DNA from: JBPOHE01 sp052035915
Lineage (GTDB): Bacteria > Pseudomonadota > Gammaproteobacteria > Chromatiales > Chromatiaceae
Reading direction: 5' to 3'
Length of the DNA stretch: 52,524 nt
Assembly (NCBI GenBank): GCA_052035915.1
Contig: JBPOHE010000030.1
Span: forward strand, 1-52,524
Each line of letters opens with the position of its first letter. Positions within the stretch are counted from its first letter, which is position 1. The position numbers and the translations under genes were made by a program. The notes beneath the pieces were generated by a model. It was given only the letters and a program-made list of their open reading frames with translations, made no database searches and was not told the origin of the DNA. Positions 35,298-42,185 of the stretch are shown piece after piece.

Positions 35298-37979
35298 TCA
35301 GGGTAGGGCTTTCAGGCGCTTTTTGGCCTTTTCGCTCAGGGTTCCATCCTCGGCGTCGGCGGCCATGCGCAACAATCGTTTGGCTTCCACCGGATCCTTC
35401 GCCACACCCGTGCCTTCCAACAAGGAGATGGCCAGGTTGTAATAGGCCCCAGCCGAGCCTTGAGCCGCGGCCTTACGGAACCAGGCCACGGACTCCTTGG
35501 CATCCTTGACCATCCCGATGCCGGCGCCGAACCAGATGCCGAGCAGATTCTGAGCCTCTTTCTGGCCCTGTTCGGCGGCCGCCAACACCAGGGCCACCCG
35601 TTCCTCGACGGCTATCTCGCCTGCGGAGGTCGGCTTGTTCAGGGCCTTCAGGACCTCACCGAGCACGGAAGAGGGTATGGTCACCACGAGGGTACCCTTC
35701 TCGGCCTTGCGCCAAGACTCAGGTTCATGGGCATCGCCGACCCCGGGGTACTTTTCCATGAGTTTCCCCAGGTTGCGTCTGGCCGTCTGGTGCCCCTGAG
35801 TGGCCGCGGCAAAAAAACATCGTCCAGCTTGCAGGGGGTCCCGTGCCACGCCTACCCCGGTGGCATACATCCAACCCAGATCGGTTTGCGAAGCCGAGTG
35901 GCCTTTCAGCGCCGCCCTGGTGATCAGTCCGACCTTCTGCTCCAACGTCAGCTCACCATCGGATCTTTCTCCCAGTTCGTGTTGAAAAGCCCGGTTGGCT
36001 TTGAGCATCTCAGGGTTCTTTTCCTCCGTGACCGTCCCCTTGTAATAACCCAAGGCCTTCAAGGCCCGCTGTTGCACCGCCGCTGGCAGATCGCGCTCCG
36101 GCTGTTCCGGGGCGGAAACCGCCTGAACGGCCTCCTCATCCAGCTTTTCAGAGCGGTCGATCGGTGATGGTGGCGGCAAGGAGGCAGTGGTGGCGGTCGG
36201 GAGTTGTCGATCGCCATGGCTTGTTGGGGCGTCGGGTCTCGGTTGGGGAGCCGAGGGTTCGCCAGCGGGGGGGCTGACCAGTGGCTGGCGCGCCTGTTCC
36301 TGTCGGGCGAGCAATTCCATCTGCAAGCTGGCCGATTCTGCTAGATTCGCCGCCAGCCGCCCCTGCCGAAGCCGTTCCTGGGCCGTCTCCCACTCGCCCT
36401 GCTCCATGTACTTACGCGCCTCGGTAAGCAACAGCTCGGCGATCCGGCGTCGTCCATCGAGGGCACGGGGTTCCTCGGGCACCAACTCCAAGAGGCGTTT
36501 ATAGGATTCGAGGGCATTATCTCCCGCCGGTTCGACCAAGCGGCCAAGACGCTGCTGTTCCTCGGCCAGCCCTAGCCAGCGCCGAATCTCCCGTTCTCGC
36601 TCGACCTCGACCTTCAACTTCAATAAACCCTGGTGCCCGGGAACGGCTTTTAACCCGCGACCGATACTGTCCAGGCTCGGATCCAATTTACCTAGCCGGA
36701 AGGACTCCTGTGCCTCGCTGAGGTAGAGGTAGCCGATCCGTTGTAGACCCGTCAGGGCCGGCTCATAACCAGGCGTCATCGCCAGCATCTCCCGATAGGT
36801 CTCAGCCGCGTTGTTCCCAACCGGCTCGATCCGTTGCGAGGCCGCCAACTGACGCTCGGCTTGATCCTGCAACAGGGCCATTCTCTGTTGCGATGGGGCA
36901 CCGGAATCCCCACTTGGCCTGAAAAAGTAGAGCACCCCGCCAAGCAAGGACACACCCACCAGACCGAGGATTGGCCACAGCCACCAGGAAGGTCGACGGG
37001 TTTCGCTTACTCGCGTCGGTTCTATGAGCACCTTGGTGGTGGGTGGTACGGAGATGTGCCCAGTGACCACCGGGCGGAGGCCATGGCCTGGCGGGAGTGT
37101 GGGCGTCTTGATCCGGATCCCGAAATCGTTTTCATCGAGTCCGGAGATGTGTGTCGTCGCCACCGCTTCGAGGTCGGCGGCCACTTCTTCGGCACTGGCG
37201 TAACGCTCATCCGCCTCCTTGGCCATCAAACGATCGAGGATAGGCTGGAAAAATCCGAGCGACTGGGGCAGAACCGGAAGCGGCTCCTTGAGATGCATCA
37301 GGACGATGGCCAGGGGATCGTCGCTCTGGTAGGGCAGGGTGCCGGTCAACATCTCGTAGAACAACACCCCCAGGGAATAGAGGTCGCTACGCCTATCGGC
37401 CGGTTGGCCGCGTGCCTGCTCGGGACTCATGTACTGAGGTGTGCCGAACATGAAACCGGCCTGGGTCAGTCCCGAGCTGCCCTGGGTCAACTTGGCGATA
37501 CCGAAATCGGTCAGCACCGGGGTATCTTCATCCCGAAAGAGGACGTTCATGGCTTTGATGTCGCGATGAATGATTCCCTGGGCATGGGCCTGGCCGATGG
37601 CCTTCACCAGTGCCAGAGTCACCGCAACGGTTTGCGGCAACGACATTCCCCGGGCGATCCGGTCCTTGAGATTGCCGTGCCCCAGATACTCCATGGAGAT
37701 GTAGTGACAATCCCCCACACTGCCGATGTCATAGATAATGACGATATTGGGATGCGAGAGTTTGGCGATAGCGAGTCCTTCGTTGGCGAAGCGTTCCCTG
37801 AAGGTCGGATCATTCGCCAATGTTGGCAACATGACTTTGAGCGCGACCCGACGGCGCAAAGACTCCTGCACTGCCAGATAGACACTGGCCATGCCGCCGC
37901 GCCCGATTTCCTCGACAAGGCTGAATCCCGGTATTTCCATACTCTTGATGTGAAGCGTGGTAGCAGGCTCTGGGCTCAT
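35298..37979 (-). CDS. Transmembrane Ser/Thr protein kinase with peptidoglycan-binding-like and Sel1 repeats
   Basis: 893 residues. The Hanks-type kinase domain spans about 18-285 and is complete: GRGGMASVY, VALKVM (Lys48), HRDIKAMN, LTDFGIAKL, MSPEQARG. A single membrane segment (WWLWPILGLVGVSLLGGVLYFF minus its ends, about 331-352) puts the rest outside. There follow TPR-like helices, a Pro-rich stretch, a segment near 640-700 that fits PG_binding_1 (RALKALGYYKGTV, ANRAFQHELG, DGELTLEQ), and Sel1 repeats to the end (DLGWMYATGVGVARDP, NLAISLLEGTGVAKDP). A start at 37940 (MEIPGFSLVEEIG) is an alternative. It is convergent with the caspase-SUMF1 gene and followed upstream by the SUMF1 gene. 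Confidence 0.92.
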   Translation of the reverse strand: MSPEPATTLHIKSMEIPGFSLVEEIGRGGMASVYLAVQESLRRRVALKVMLPTLANDPTFRERFANEGLAIAKLSHPNIVIIYDIGSVGDCHYISMEYLGHGNLKDRIARGMSLPQTVAVTLALVKAIGQAHAQGIIHRDIKAMNVLFRDEDTPVLTDFGIAKLTQGSSGLTQAGFMFGTPQYMSPEQARGQPADRRSDLYSLGVLFYEMLTGTLPYQSDDPLAIVLMHLKEPLPVLPQSLGFFQPILDRLMAKEADERYASAEEVAADLEAVATTHISGLDENDFGIRIKTPTLPPGHGLRPVVTGHISVPPTTKVLIEPTRVSETRRPSWWLWPILGLVGVSLLGGVLYFFRPSGDSGAPSQQRMALLQDQAERQLAASQRIEPVGNNAAETYREMLAMTPGYEPALTGLQRIGYLYLSEAQESFRLGKLDPSLDSIGRGLKAVPGHQGLLKLKVEVEREREIRRWLGLAEEQQRLGRLVEPAGDNALESYKRLLELVPEEPRALDGRRRIAELLLTEARKYMEQGEWETAQERLRQGRLAANLAESASLQMELLARQEQARQPLVSPPAGEPSAPQPRPDAPTSHGDRQLPTATTASLPPPSPIDRSEKLDEEAVQAVSAPEQPERDLPAAVQQRALKALGYYKGTVTEEKNPEMLKANRAFQHELGERSDGELTLEQKVGLITRAALKGHSASQTDLGWMYATGVGVARDPLQAGRCFFAAATQGHQTARRNLGKLMEKYPGVGDAHEPESWRKAEKGTLVVTIPSSVLGEVLKALNKPTSAGEIAVEERVALVLAAAEQGQKEAQNLLGIWFGAGIGMVKDAKESVAWFRKAAAQGSAGAYYNLAISLLEGTGVAKDPVEAKRLLRMAADAEDGTLSEKAKKRLKALP

Positions 37980-38132
37980 CGGGCGGGACCATCGTGAAGA
38001 ATATGGGGTTCGGGATCCTGGATCATGTTCGCGAACGGGAAAAACGAAGTCCCGACATCGACACCGGGCCGGTCTGGGAGGGCGCCGAGGGAAAGGATTT
38101 CACTGAGGTGATTTCTTGTTCCGGCAATCGCC

Positions 38133-39338
38133 TCACCTTGCGACGTCCTCGGCGATACGAAAGCCGAGATTATCGAAACGATAATGCCCTGGATAGCCAA
38201 AACGGAAGGCCGCCCGTACTTTTCCCGAAAAACTGCTCCAGGAGCCACTGCGGACCGTCATCTCGATCTGTTCATCGCCAAGATCGACACACTGGGTCTC
38301 TTTGTCGCCATAATTGCGATCGTACTCCGAGCAGGTCCATTCCCAAACATTGCCCGACATATCATGGAGGCCGAAAGCGTTCGCCGCCTTTTGTGCCACC
38401 GGATGGATGCTGGAATCGCTGTTGTCGCCATACCAGGAGACCAAAGTGGGATTGGTGCTCCCGCAATAGGCCTCACCGACACGACCACCGCGACAGGCAT
38501 ATTCCCATTCGGCTTCCGTCGGCAATCTAAAATTCTTCCCGGTTTTTTTGGACAACCACTTCGTATACGCCAGGGCATCCTGGATGGTGACGCAGACGAC
38601 GGGATACTCTTCCTGCACCTCGAATCCCGGGGCACGCCAACCGCTGTTCGCCTTTTTTTCCATTTTGCCATCTGACCAAAGAAAACACCCATTGCCTTCC
38701 TCCGCCTCGGTGAGATATCCCGTTTCGGTCACGAATTGCTGAAATTCCTTCACCCGGATCTCGGTTTTGCTCAGACGAAAATCTTCTACTCGTACCTGGT
38801 GCTGACGCTCGTTGTCATAACGTTTCGGTTCATTCTCCGGACTCCCCATCTGAAACTCGCCGCCAGTGATGGATAGCATTTCAGGCTCAAGTATCTTCAA
38901 CCGAACCGGAGTGGTCGATGCAACCTCCGGCTTGTTGTTAGGCGCCTCATGGCGTTGTCTGATCTGCTCTTCGGCGATGGGGGCATAATGCCCATGGGGA
39001 TATTTCTTTACATAGGCCTGGTAACATTTCAAGGTGGCGCATCTTTCCGTCGATTCCCAGAATTGCTGTTCCTTACGTTCCATATCAGCCGCTGAAGGGG
39101 CCTCGCTAGACCGCGTTGTCTCCGTCTTCTTGGGCTTGGGCTTCTCTGCTGGTTTTTCCACCGCGGGCTTCGGCTTTTCTGGTGGTTTGACGGTAGCCGG
39201 TTTCTGTTTTTCGGCTCCATCGATGACAAAATCATCCAATGTCAGATTGCCGCCCTCGGCCACACCAATACATAGCAGGGTACAACCAAGGATGTTCAGA
39301 TAAGTCGGAAATGGCTTTATCGCCTTTGTGCGCTTCAT
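38133..39338 (-). CDS. Secreted SUMF1/FGE-fold protein
   Basis: 401 residues from the ATG at 39338. A hydrophobic N-terminal segment (YLNILGCTLLCIGVAEG) is a likely signal peptide; a lipobox-like ILGC occurs but its hydrophobic region is short. Next comes a Lys/Pro-rich linker with PEKPKP-like repeats, then FWESTERCATLKCYQAYV and KKYPHGHYAPIA, which parallels the short motif in the caspase protein's linker. Residues about 150-400 are the SUMF1 fold (ITGGEFQMGSP, LPTEAEWEYACRGG, NVWEWT, VRSGSW, NLGFRIAED). The FGE catalytic cysteines after the GSW are absent. It is in the same direction as the kinase gene, 153 bp before it. Composition is less GC-rich than the kinase gene. Confidence 0.88.
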   Translation of the reverse strand: MKRTKAIKPFPTYLNILGCTLLCIGVAEGGNLTLDDFVIDGAEKQKPATVKPPEKPKPAVEKPAEKPKPKKTETTRSSEAPSAADMERKEQQFWESTERCATLKCYQAYVKKYPHGHYAPIAEEQIRQRHEAPNNKPEVASTTPVRLKILEPEMLSITGGEFQMGSPENEPKRYDNERQHQVRVEDFRLSKTEIRVKEFQQFVTETGYLTEAEEGNGCFLWSDGKMEKKANSGWRAPGFEVQEEYPVVCVTIQDALAYTKWLSKKTGKNFRLPTEAEWEYACRGGRVGEAYCGSTNPTLVSWYGDNSDSSIHPVAQKAANAFGLHDMSGNVWEWTCSEYDRNYGDKETQCVDLGDEQIEMTVRSGSWSSFSGKVRAAFRFGYPGHYRFDNLGFRIAEDVAR

Positions 39339-39375
39339 ATCTTTTTCTCTATACCCGGCAACCCGGCTTTGGTAA

Positions 39376-39462
39376 TCAGAGTGTTGCCAATGACAATACA
39401 TCCTCGGCAAAGGCCAGGGGACCCAGCAGCAAACAAATGATCAAGGATAAAATCAATGGCAT
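39376..39462 (-). CDS. Small signal-peptide-like ORF (28 aa), overlooked microprotein candidate
   Basis: ATG at 39462 is preceded by AAGGAGAG at good spacing. The frame encodes MPLILSLIICLLLGPLAFA followed by nine residues starting Glu-Asp and then TGA at 39376. The hydrophobic core with an AFA cleavage-type site looks like a Sec signal peptide with almost nothing behind it. It ends 37 bp before the start of the secreted SUMF1 gene in the same direction, so it may be a leader peptide, a tiny membrane protein, or the remnant of a longer secreted gene. Confidence 0.5.
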   Translation of the reverse strand: MPLILSLIICLLLGPLAFAEDVLSLATL

Positions 39463-39599
39463 GGGAAACTCTCCTTCGCAACAAGGCGAAAAATCGAGGC
39501 CACACTACGACAACAATTCATAACAGATGTCGAGCCCAAGTACCGATGCCACCCGGCTCGGCTAGTTTGTTATAGTCACGGTTGGGCGCCAGGATGATA

Positions 39600-40061
39600 T
39601 CAGTCATCGGTATCCGGATATTGCGGAGGGCTTTGCCCAATCCGATTGATGACTCTGGGATACTTAACCCCTGCCGTTGCTTGTTCGATAGAGAGAATAT
39701 TGATCTGGTGCCACCAATCATCGCCAAAATCGAACCAATACCCAAACGCCTCATCTATCTTTAGCTTCAAGCTGTCGAGCGTGGTGCGGGCGACATCGCC
39801 TTTCAACCCGGTCTTGTCTGCCATAAACCTTGTTAAACCATAACATCGCGCCCGGGGATTATTCGGCCCTTTACCGCCAACCTGAAATTCATACATGTGT
39901 TCCTCTTCGCGATCAAAGGCCTCAAAGATAACATGATGCAGGTCTTCCAAGGTTTGATTACCCCGGATTTCTATGGTCCTGGACACGACTGGATTGTCAT
40001 TGATAAAACCCTGGGTTACAGGACCGCTTATGATAGAGATTTCCAGTGTATAGAGGTTCAT
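39600..40061 (-). CDS. Plasmid pRiA4b ORF-3-like (IS1096 passenger TnpR-type) family protein
   Basis: 153 residues. The family signature is clear: TLEDLHHVIFEAFDREEEHMYEF in the first half and FGYWFDFGDDWWHQINIL in the second. Such proteins are often annotated as passengers of IS1096-type elements, but they occur widely outside them and no transposase is present here. Function is unknown. It overlaps a 36-codon ORF by 4 bp (ATGA). Composition is visibly more AT-rich than the main genes of the window, which fits acquisition. Confidence 0.85.
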   Translation of the reverse strand: MNLYTLEISIISGPVTQGFINDNPVVSRTIEIRGNQTLEDLHHVIFEAFDREEEHMYEFQVGGKGPNNPRARCYGLTRFMADKTGLKGDVARTTLDSLKLKIDEAFGYWFDFGDDWWHQINILSIEQATAGVKYPRVINRIGQSPPQYPDTDD

Positions 40062-40168
40062 GCTTGTCTCGATATTTCTTGTTTGTTCTGCCGTAATGGC
40101 ATCCCTTCATTGCTGGGCGGAATCATGCTATCCGTTTCATCTTTCCTTATTACCATGCTTGCGTTCAT
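40058..40168 (-). CDS. Small ORF (36 aa) translationally coupled to the pRiA4b ORF-3-like gene
   Basis: ATG at 40168 has AGAGAAG five bases upstream. The stop TGA overlaps the ATG of the next gene (ATGA at 40058-40061). The product is hydrophilic (MNASMVIRKDETDSM, then IPPSNEGMPLRQNKQE) without a known domain. It could be a real leader ORF or the remnant of a longer gene. The palindromic repeat at 40194 lies directly upstream, possibly carrying or replacing the promoter. Confidence 0.4.
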   Translation of the reverse strand: MNASMVIRKDETDSMIPPSNEGMPLRQNKQEISRQA

Positions 40169-40193
40169 TGTGTCTTCTCTGTTAACAAGTAAT

Positions 40194-40280
40194 GTAGGAT
40201 GCGGTGAACGAAGTGAACCGCATCGATCGAGATCTTTTTTTATCCGCGATTGATGCGGTTCGTGCCTCACCGCATCCTAC
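40194..40280 (+). repeat. GTAGGATGCGG palindromic repeat, copy 1
   Basis: An 87-bp element with ends GTAGGATGCGGTGA and TCACCGCATCCTAC, inner arms GAACCGCATC/GATGCGGTTC and a loop holding ATCGAGATCTTTTTTTATCC. It lies between the small ORF at 40058 and the 3' end of the zinc-ribbon gene, whose last codons it supplies. Confidence 0.88.
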
Positions 40281-41157
40281 CTCGCTTTCTTTTTGACGAT
40301 TTAATGAGTCCGACCGCTGTAAAAACCGCTGCAATAAATAATAATAGGACACCAGGGCTGATCCATAGAAACCTCCAGAAATTAGAATCACAGAAAATCA
40401 CTCCTATTAATATAAATGGCAGAGACACTATTAGAAGCGCTGTTATAGTACTTAGAACATTGGCCCAATCCACGGAGCCGCAGTGGGAACAACTAATTTC
40501 GCCTGCTATCAGTTCTTTCGAACAGTTTGCACATCTCCTTGGTGAGACAGGATCGGCCTTTACCTGTGGATTTGCTCGTTCAGATGTGTTATTGACTTGA
40601 TGGCTATATGTTTTTATTAATTCTTTTAGCTTCGGAGAGCGAAAACTCGTCCTTGAAATAAATCCATCTACAGCTTTGAGAAGCGATATGAAAGTAGCGT
40701 CTCCTGGATTCGGATAAACTAGCATATAAGAATCGACTTTCACCAGTAATGAGTTAACAATTTTTTGCTGCCAGCCAATAAAATCATAAATGCCACCGTA
40801 TCCTCTGGCGATCGCCAACACTTGCTCGTCATGCGATCTAATGATTGTAGATATATCATTCTGTATATGCGAAGAGATAATCCTTCTGTGATTTCTTAGT
40901 TCCTGTATGTATTTTTCATCTAGAGAAATAGCCTTGTTCATAATCGCAAGAACTTCCTGGTAAGCGAGCAATATATCAGTCTTTGGATTTGTGGCGATTA
41001 GTAGTGCTTTAATATTCCAAGCTTCGGCATTATTTTGGTTATGTTTAAGGTACTCATTAACAAAATCAACGCCTTCATCTGTGTTTCCAGACTGAATAGA
41101 TAAATGCGCTAACTTTAATAGGTTTTCGCTTGTGTCGTCGGGGATTGTTGTATTCAT
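40267..41157 (-). CDS. Zinc-ribbon membrane protein with TPR-like N-terminus, unknown function
   Basis: 296 residues. Residues about 5-50 look like TPR helices (LLKLAHLSIQSGNTDEGVDF, NNAEAWNIKALL). A helical middle is followed near residues 213-232 by C-x2-C...C-x2-C (RCANCSKELIAGEISCSHCG), a zinc ribbon. Two membrane segments come next (VLSTITALLIVSLPFILIGV and WISPGVLLLFIAAVFTAVGL) and a basic tail. Its last codons and TGA stop (RGRMR) are read from the palindromic repeat at 40194-40280. It starts 17 bp after the gene at 41175, so the two form one operon. The pair is strikingly AT-rich. The function is unknown; a sensor or effector in a defence or envelope system is conceivable but unproven. 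Confidence 0.8.
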   Translation of the reverse strand: MNTTIPDDTSENLLKLAHLSIQSGNTDEGVDFVNEYLKHNQNNAEAWNIKALLIATNPKTDILLAYQEVLAIMNKAISLDEKYIQELRNHRRIISSHIQNDISTIIRSHDEQVLAIARGYGGIYDFIGWQQKIVNSLLVKVDSYMLVYPNPGDATFISLLKAVDGFISRTSFRSPKLKELIKTYSHQVNNTSERANPQVKADPVSPRRCANCSKELIAGEISCSHCGSVDWANVLSTITALLIVSLPFILIGVIFCDSNFWRFLWISPGVLLLFIAAVFTAVGLIKSSKRKRGRMR

Positions 41158-41174
41158 AATGCTGTCCTGTTGTG

Positions 41175-41852
41175 TTAATCGTTAATCTCGGTGTCACGCT
41201 TTATTATGTTTGGACAATGTTTTCCTTTGTATGTTTTGCTTTGGCTTAGCATCATATAACAAACGCCAAGTGCCACAATTAATACTATAAGATGGGCGCC
41301 AATTAATAGCCACTCGCTCTTGGTAAGTGCAAATCTCGCTGTTGTATTATATAACGAATAGATCATGAGTAGCATCCAAACAAACAGAACAAAGACACTT
41401 GTCCATTGGTTGATTCTTGACACGGATATATCAAGCGGACTTGTAATAAACTTTTCGGAAATAGGAGTAGCGCTAGATCTGGGACGCTCCAGTAGTGTTT
41501 TGTATAATGGACCGGTAACTTTATCTTCAAGAAGCTCCAAGTGATTTTCCCAATTTTCTTGCCAATATTTGCTGCCTCTATTGCCTAAGTGCCATGCAAA
41601 TGTAAATACAAGGCCAATATTTGCAACTACAAAAGAAAGGAAGAATTTATTTGGTATATGCTCAGATGAGAGGATTGCGAAATAGCCTGCAAATGTTACG
41701 GCTATAAGAGCCCAAAAGTAGCCGGCGCGTTTCCAATATAATTCGATTTCAAACTTCCGAATATCTGTAGCTTGATTAAACGCAGCTATGAGTTTTTTAG
41801 ATTCAAAGTTATTTGTTTCAAACTCATCGTCGTATTTACCTTGTTTCGTCAT
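41175..41852 (-). CDS. Four-helix membrane protein of a widespread uncharacterised family
   Basis: 225 residues from the ATG at 41852, chosen because GAGGTAGGT lies just upstream; an earlier frame start would be read from the repeat at 41891. Four membrane segments occur: YFWALIAVTFAGYFAIL, FFLSFVVANIGLVFTFAW, WTSVFVLFVWMLLMIYSLY and WLLIGAHLIVLIVALGVCYM. A conserved-looking block sits between the second and third (NRGSKYWQENWENHLELLED, then VTGPLYKTLLERP). I have seen similar sequences in many bacteria as hypothetical or RipA-like membrane proteins, but cannot verify the name. First gene of the AT-rich two-gene cassette. Confidence 0.78.
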   Translation of the reverse strand: MTKQGKYDDEFETNNFESKKLIAAFNQATDIRKFEIELYWKRAGYFWALIAVTFAGYFAILSSEHIPNKFFLSFVVANIGLVFTFAWHLGNRGSKYWQENWENHLELLEDKVTGPLYKTLLERPRSSATPISEKFITSPLDISVSRINQWTSVFVLFVWMLLMIYSLYNTTARFALTKSEWLLIGAHLIVLIVALGVCYMMLSQSKTYKGKHCPNIIKRDTEIND

Positions 41853-41890
41853 ACCTACCTCAGAAAAGTGGACCATAATGAATACTAGTA

Positions 41891-41963
41891 ACGTAGTGAA
41901 CCGCATCGATCGAGATCTTTCTTTATCCGCGATTGATGCGGTTCGTGTCTCACCGCATCCTAC
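41891..41963 (+). repeat. GTAGGATGCGG palindromic repeat, copy 2 (5' truncated)
   Basis: It matches copy 1 from ACGAAGTGAACCGCATC to the CACCGCATCCTAC end with about three differences, and both copies continue with CTCGCT. The left GTAGGATGCGG end is missing and is replaced by ATACTAGTA. Together with copy 1 it brackets the two AT-rich membrane genes as direct repeats. Confidence 0.88.
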
Positions 41964-41980
41964 CTCGCTAGGGCACTAAG

Positions 41981-42110
41981 CTGCTCCGGGCATCGGCTCG
42001 AAAGGGCCATTTCATGTTCTTTTTACGAGAACAATAACTAAAATATAGTAGGTATTGTTCTTATTCGGAGAACAAAAATCGGGCCCGAGAGCCTCGGCCC
42101 GGAGCCTCGG
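41981..42110 (+). repeat. Twin-palindrome intergenic repeat, family D, copy 5
   Basis: It starts CTGCTCCGGGCATCGGCTCG, AAAGGGCCATTTC, palindrome TGTTCTTTTTACGAGAACA (42015-42033), spacer AATATAGTAGG, second palindrome TTGTTCTTATTCGGAGAACAA (42055-42075) and a tail that merges with a GC-rich hairpin. It lies in the gap 41853-42185 between the cassette and the 3' end of tex. Confidence 0.85.
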
Positions 42111-42113
42111 GCC
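42072..42113 (-). terminator. Intrinsic terminator of tex, within the repeat tail
   Basis: On the minus strand GGCCCGAG (42113-42106) pairs with CTCGGGCC (42089-42082) and is followed by CGATTTTTGTTC, giving a GC-rich stem and a T-run. It lies 70 bp past the tex stop in the correct direction. The T-run belongs to the repeat copy at 41981-42110. Confidence 0.7.
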
Positions 42114-42185
42114 TTTCCCGGAGTGAGCACCCCACACCCTTCTCAATCTTAATCGGTGCGTCGTGCTCACCCTAGCGCCTCGCTT

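Noticed and set aside
39600..40061. Transposase or resolvase of an IS element
   Set aside because: The protein matches the pRiA4b ORF-3 family often labelled as an IS1096 passenger, but no transposase, DDE motif or terminal inverted repeats of an IS are present.
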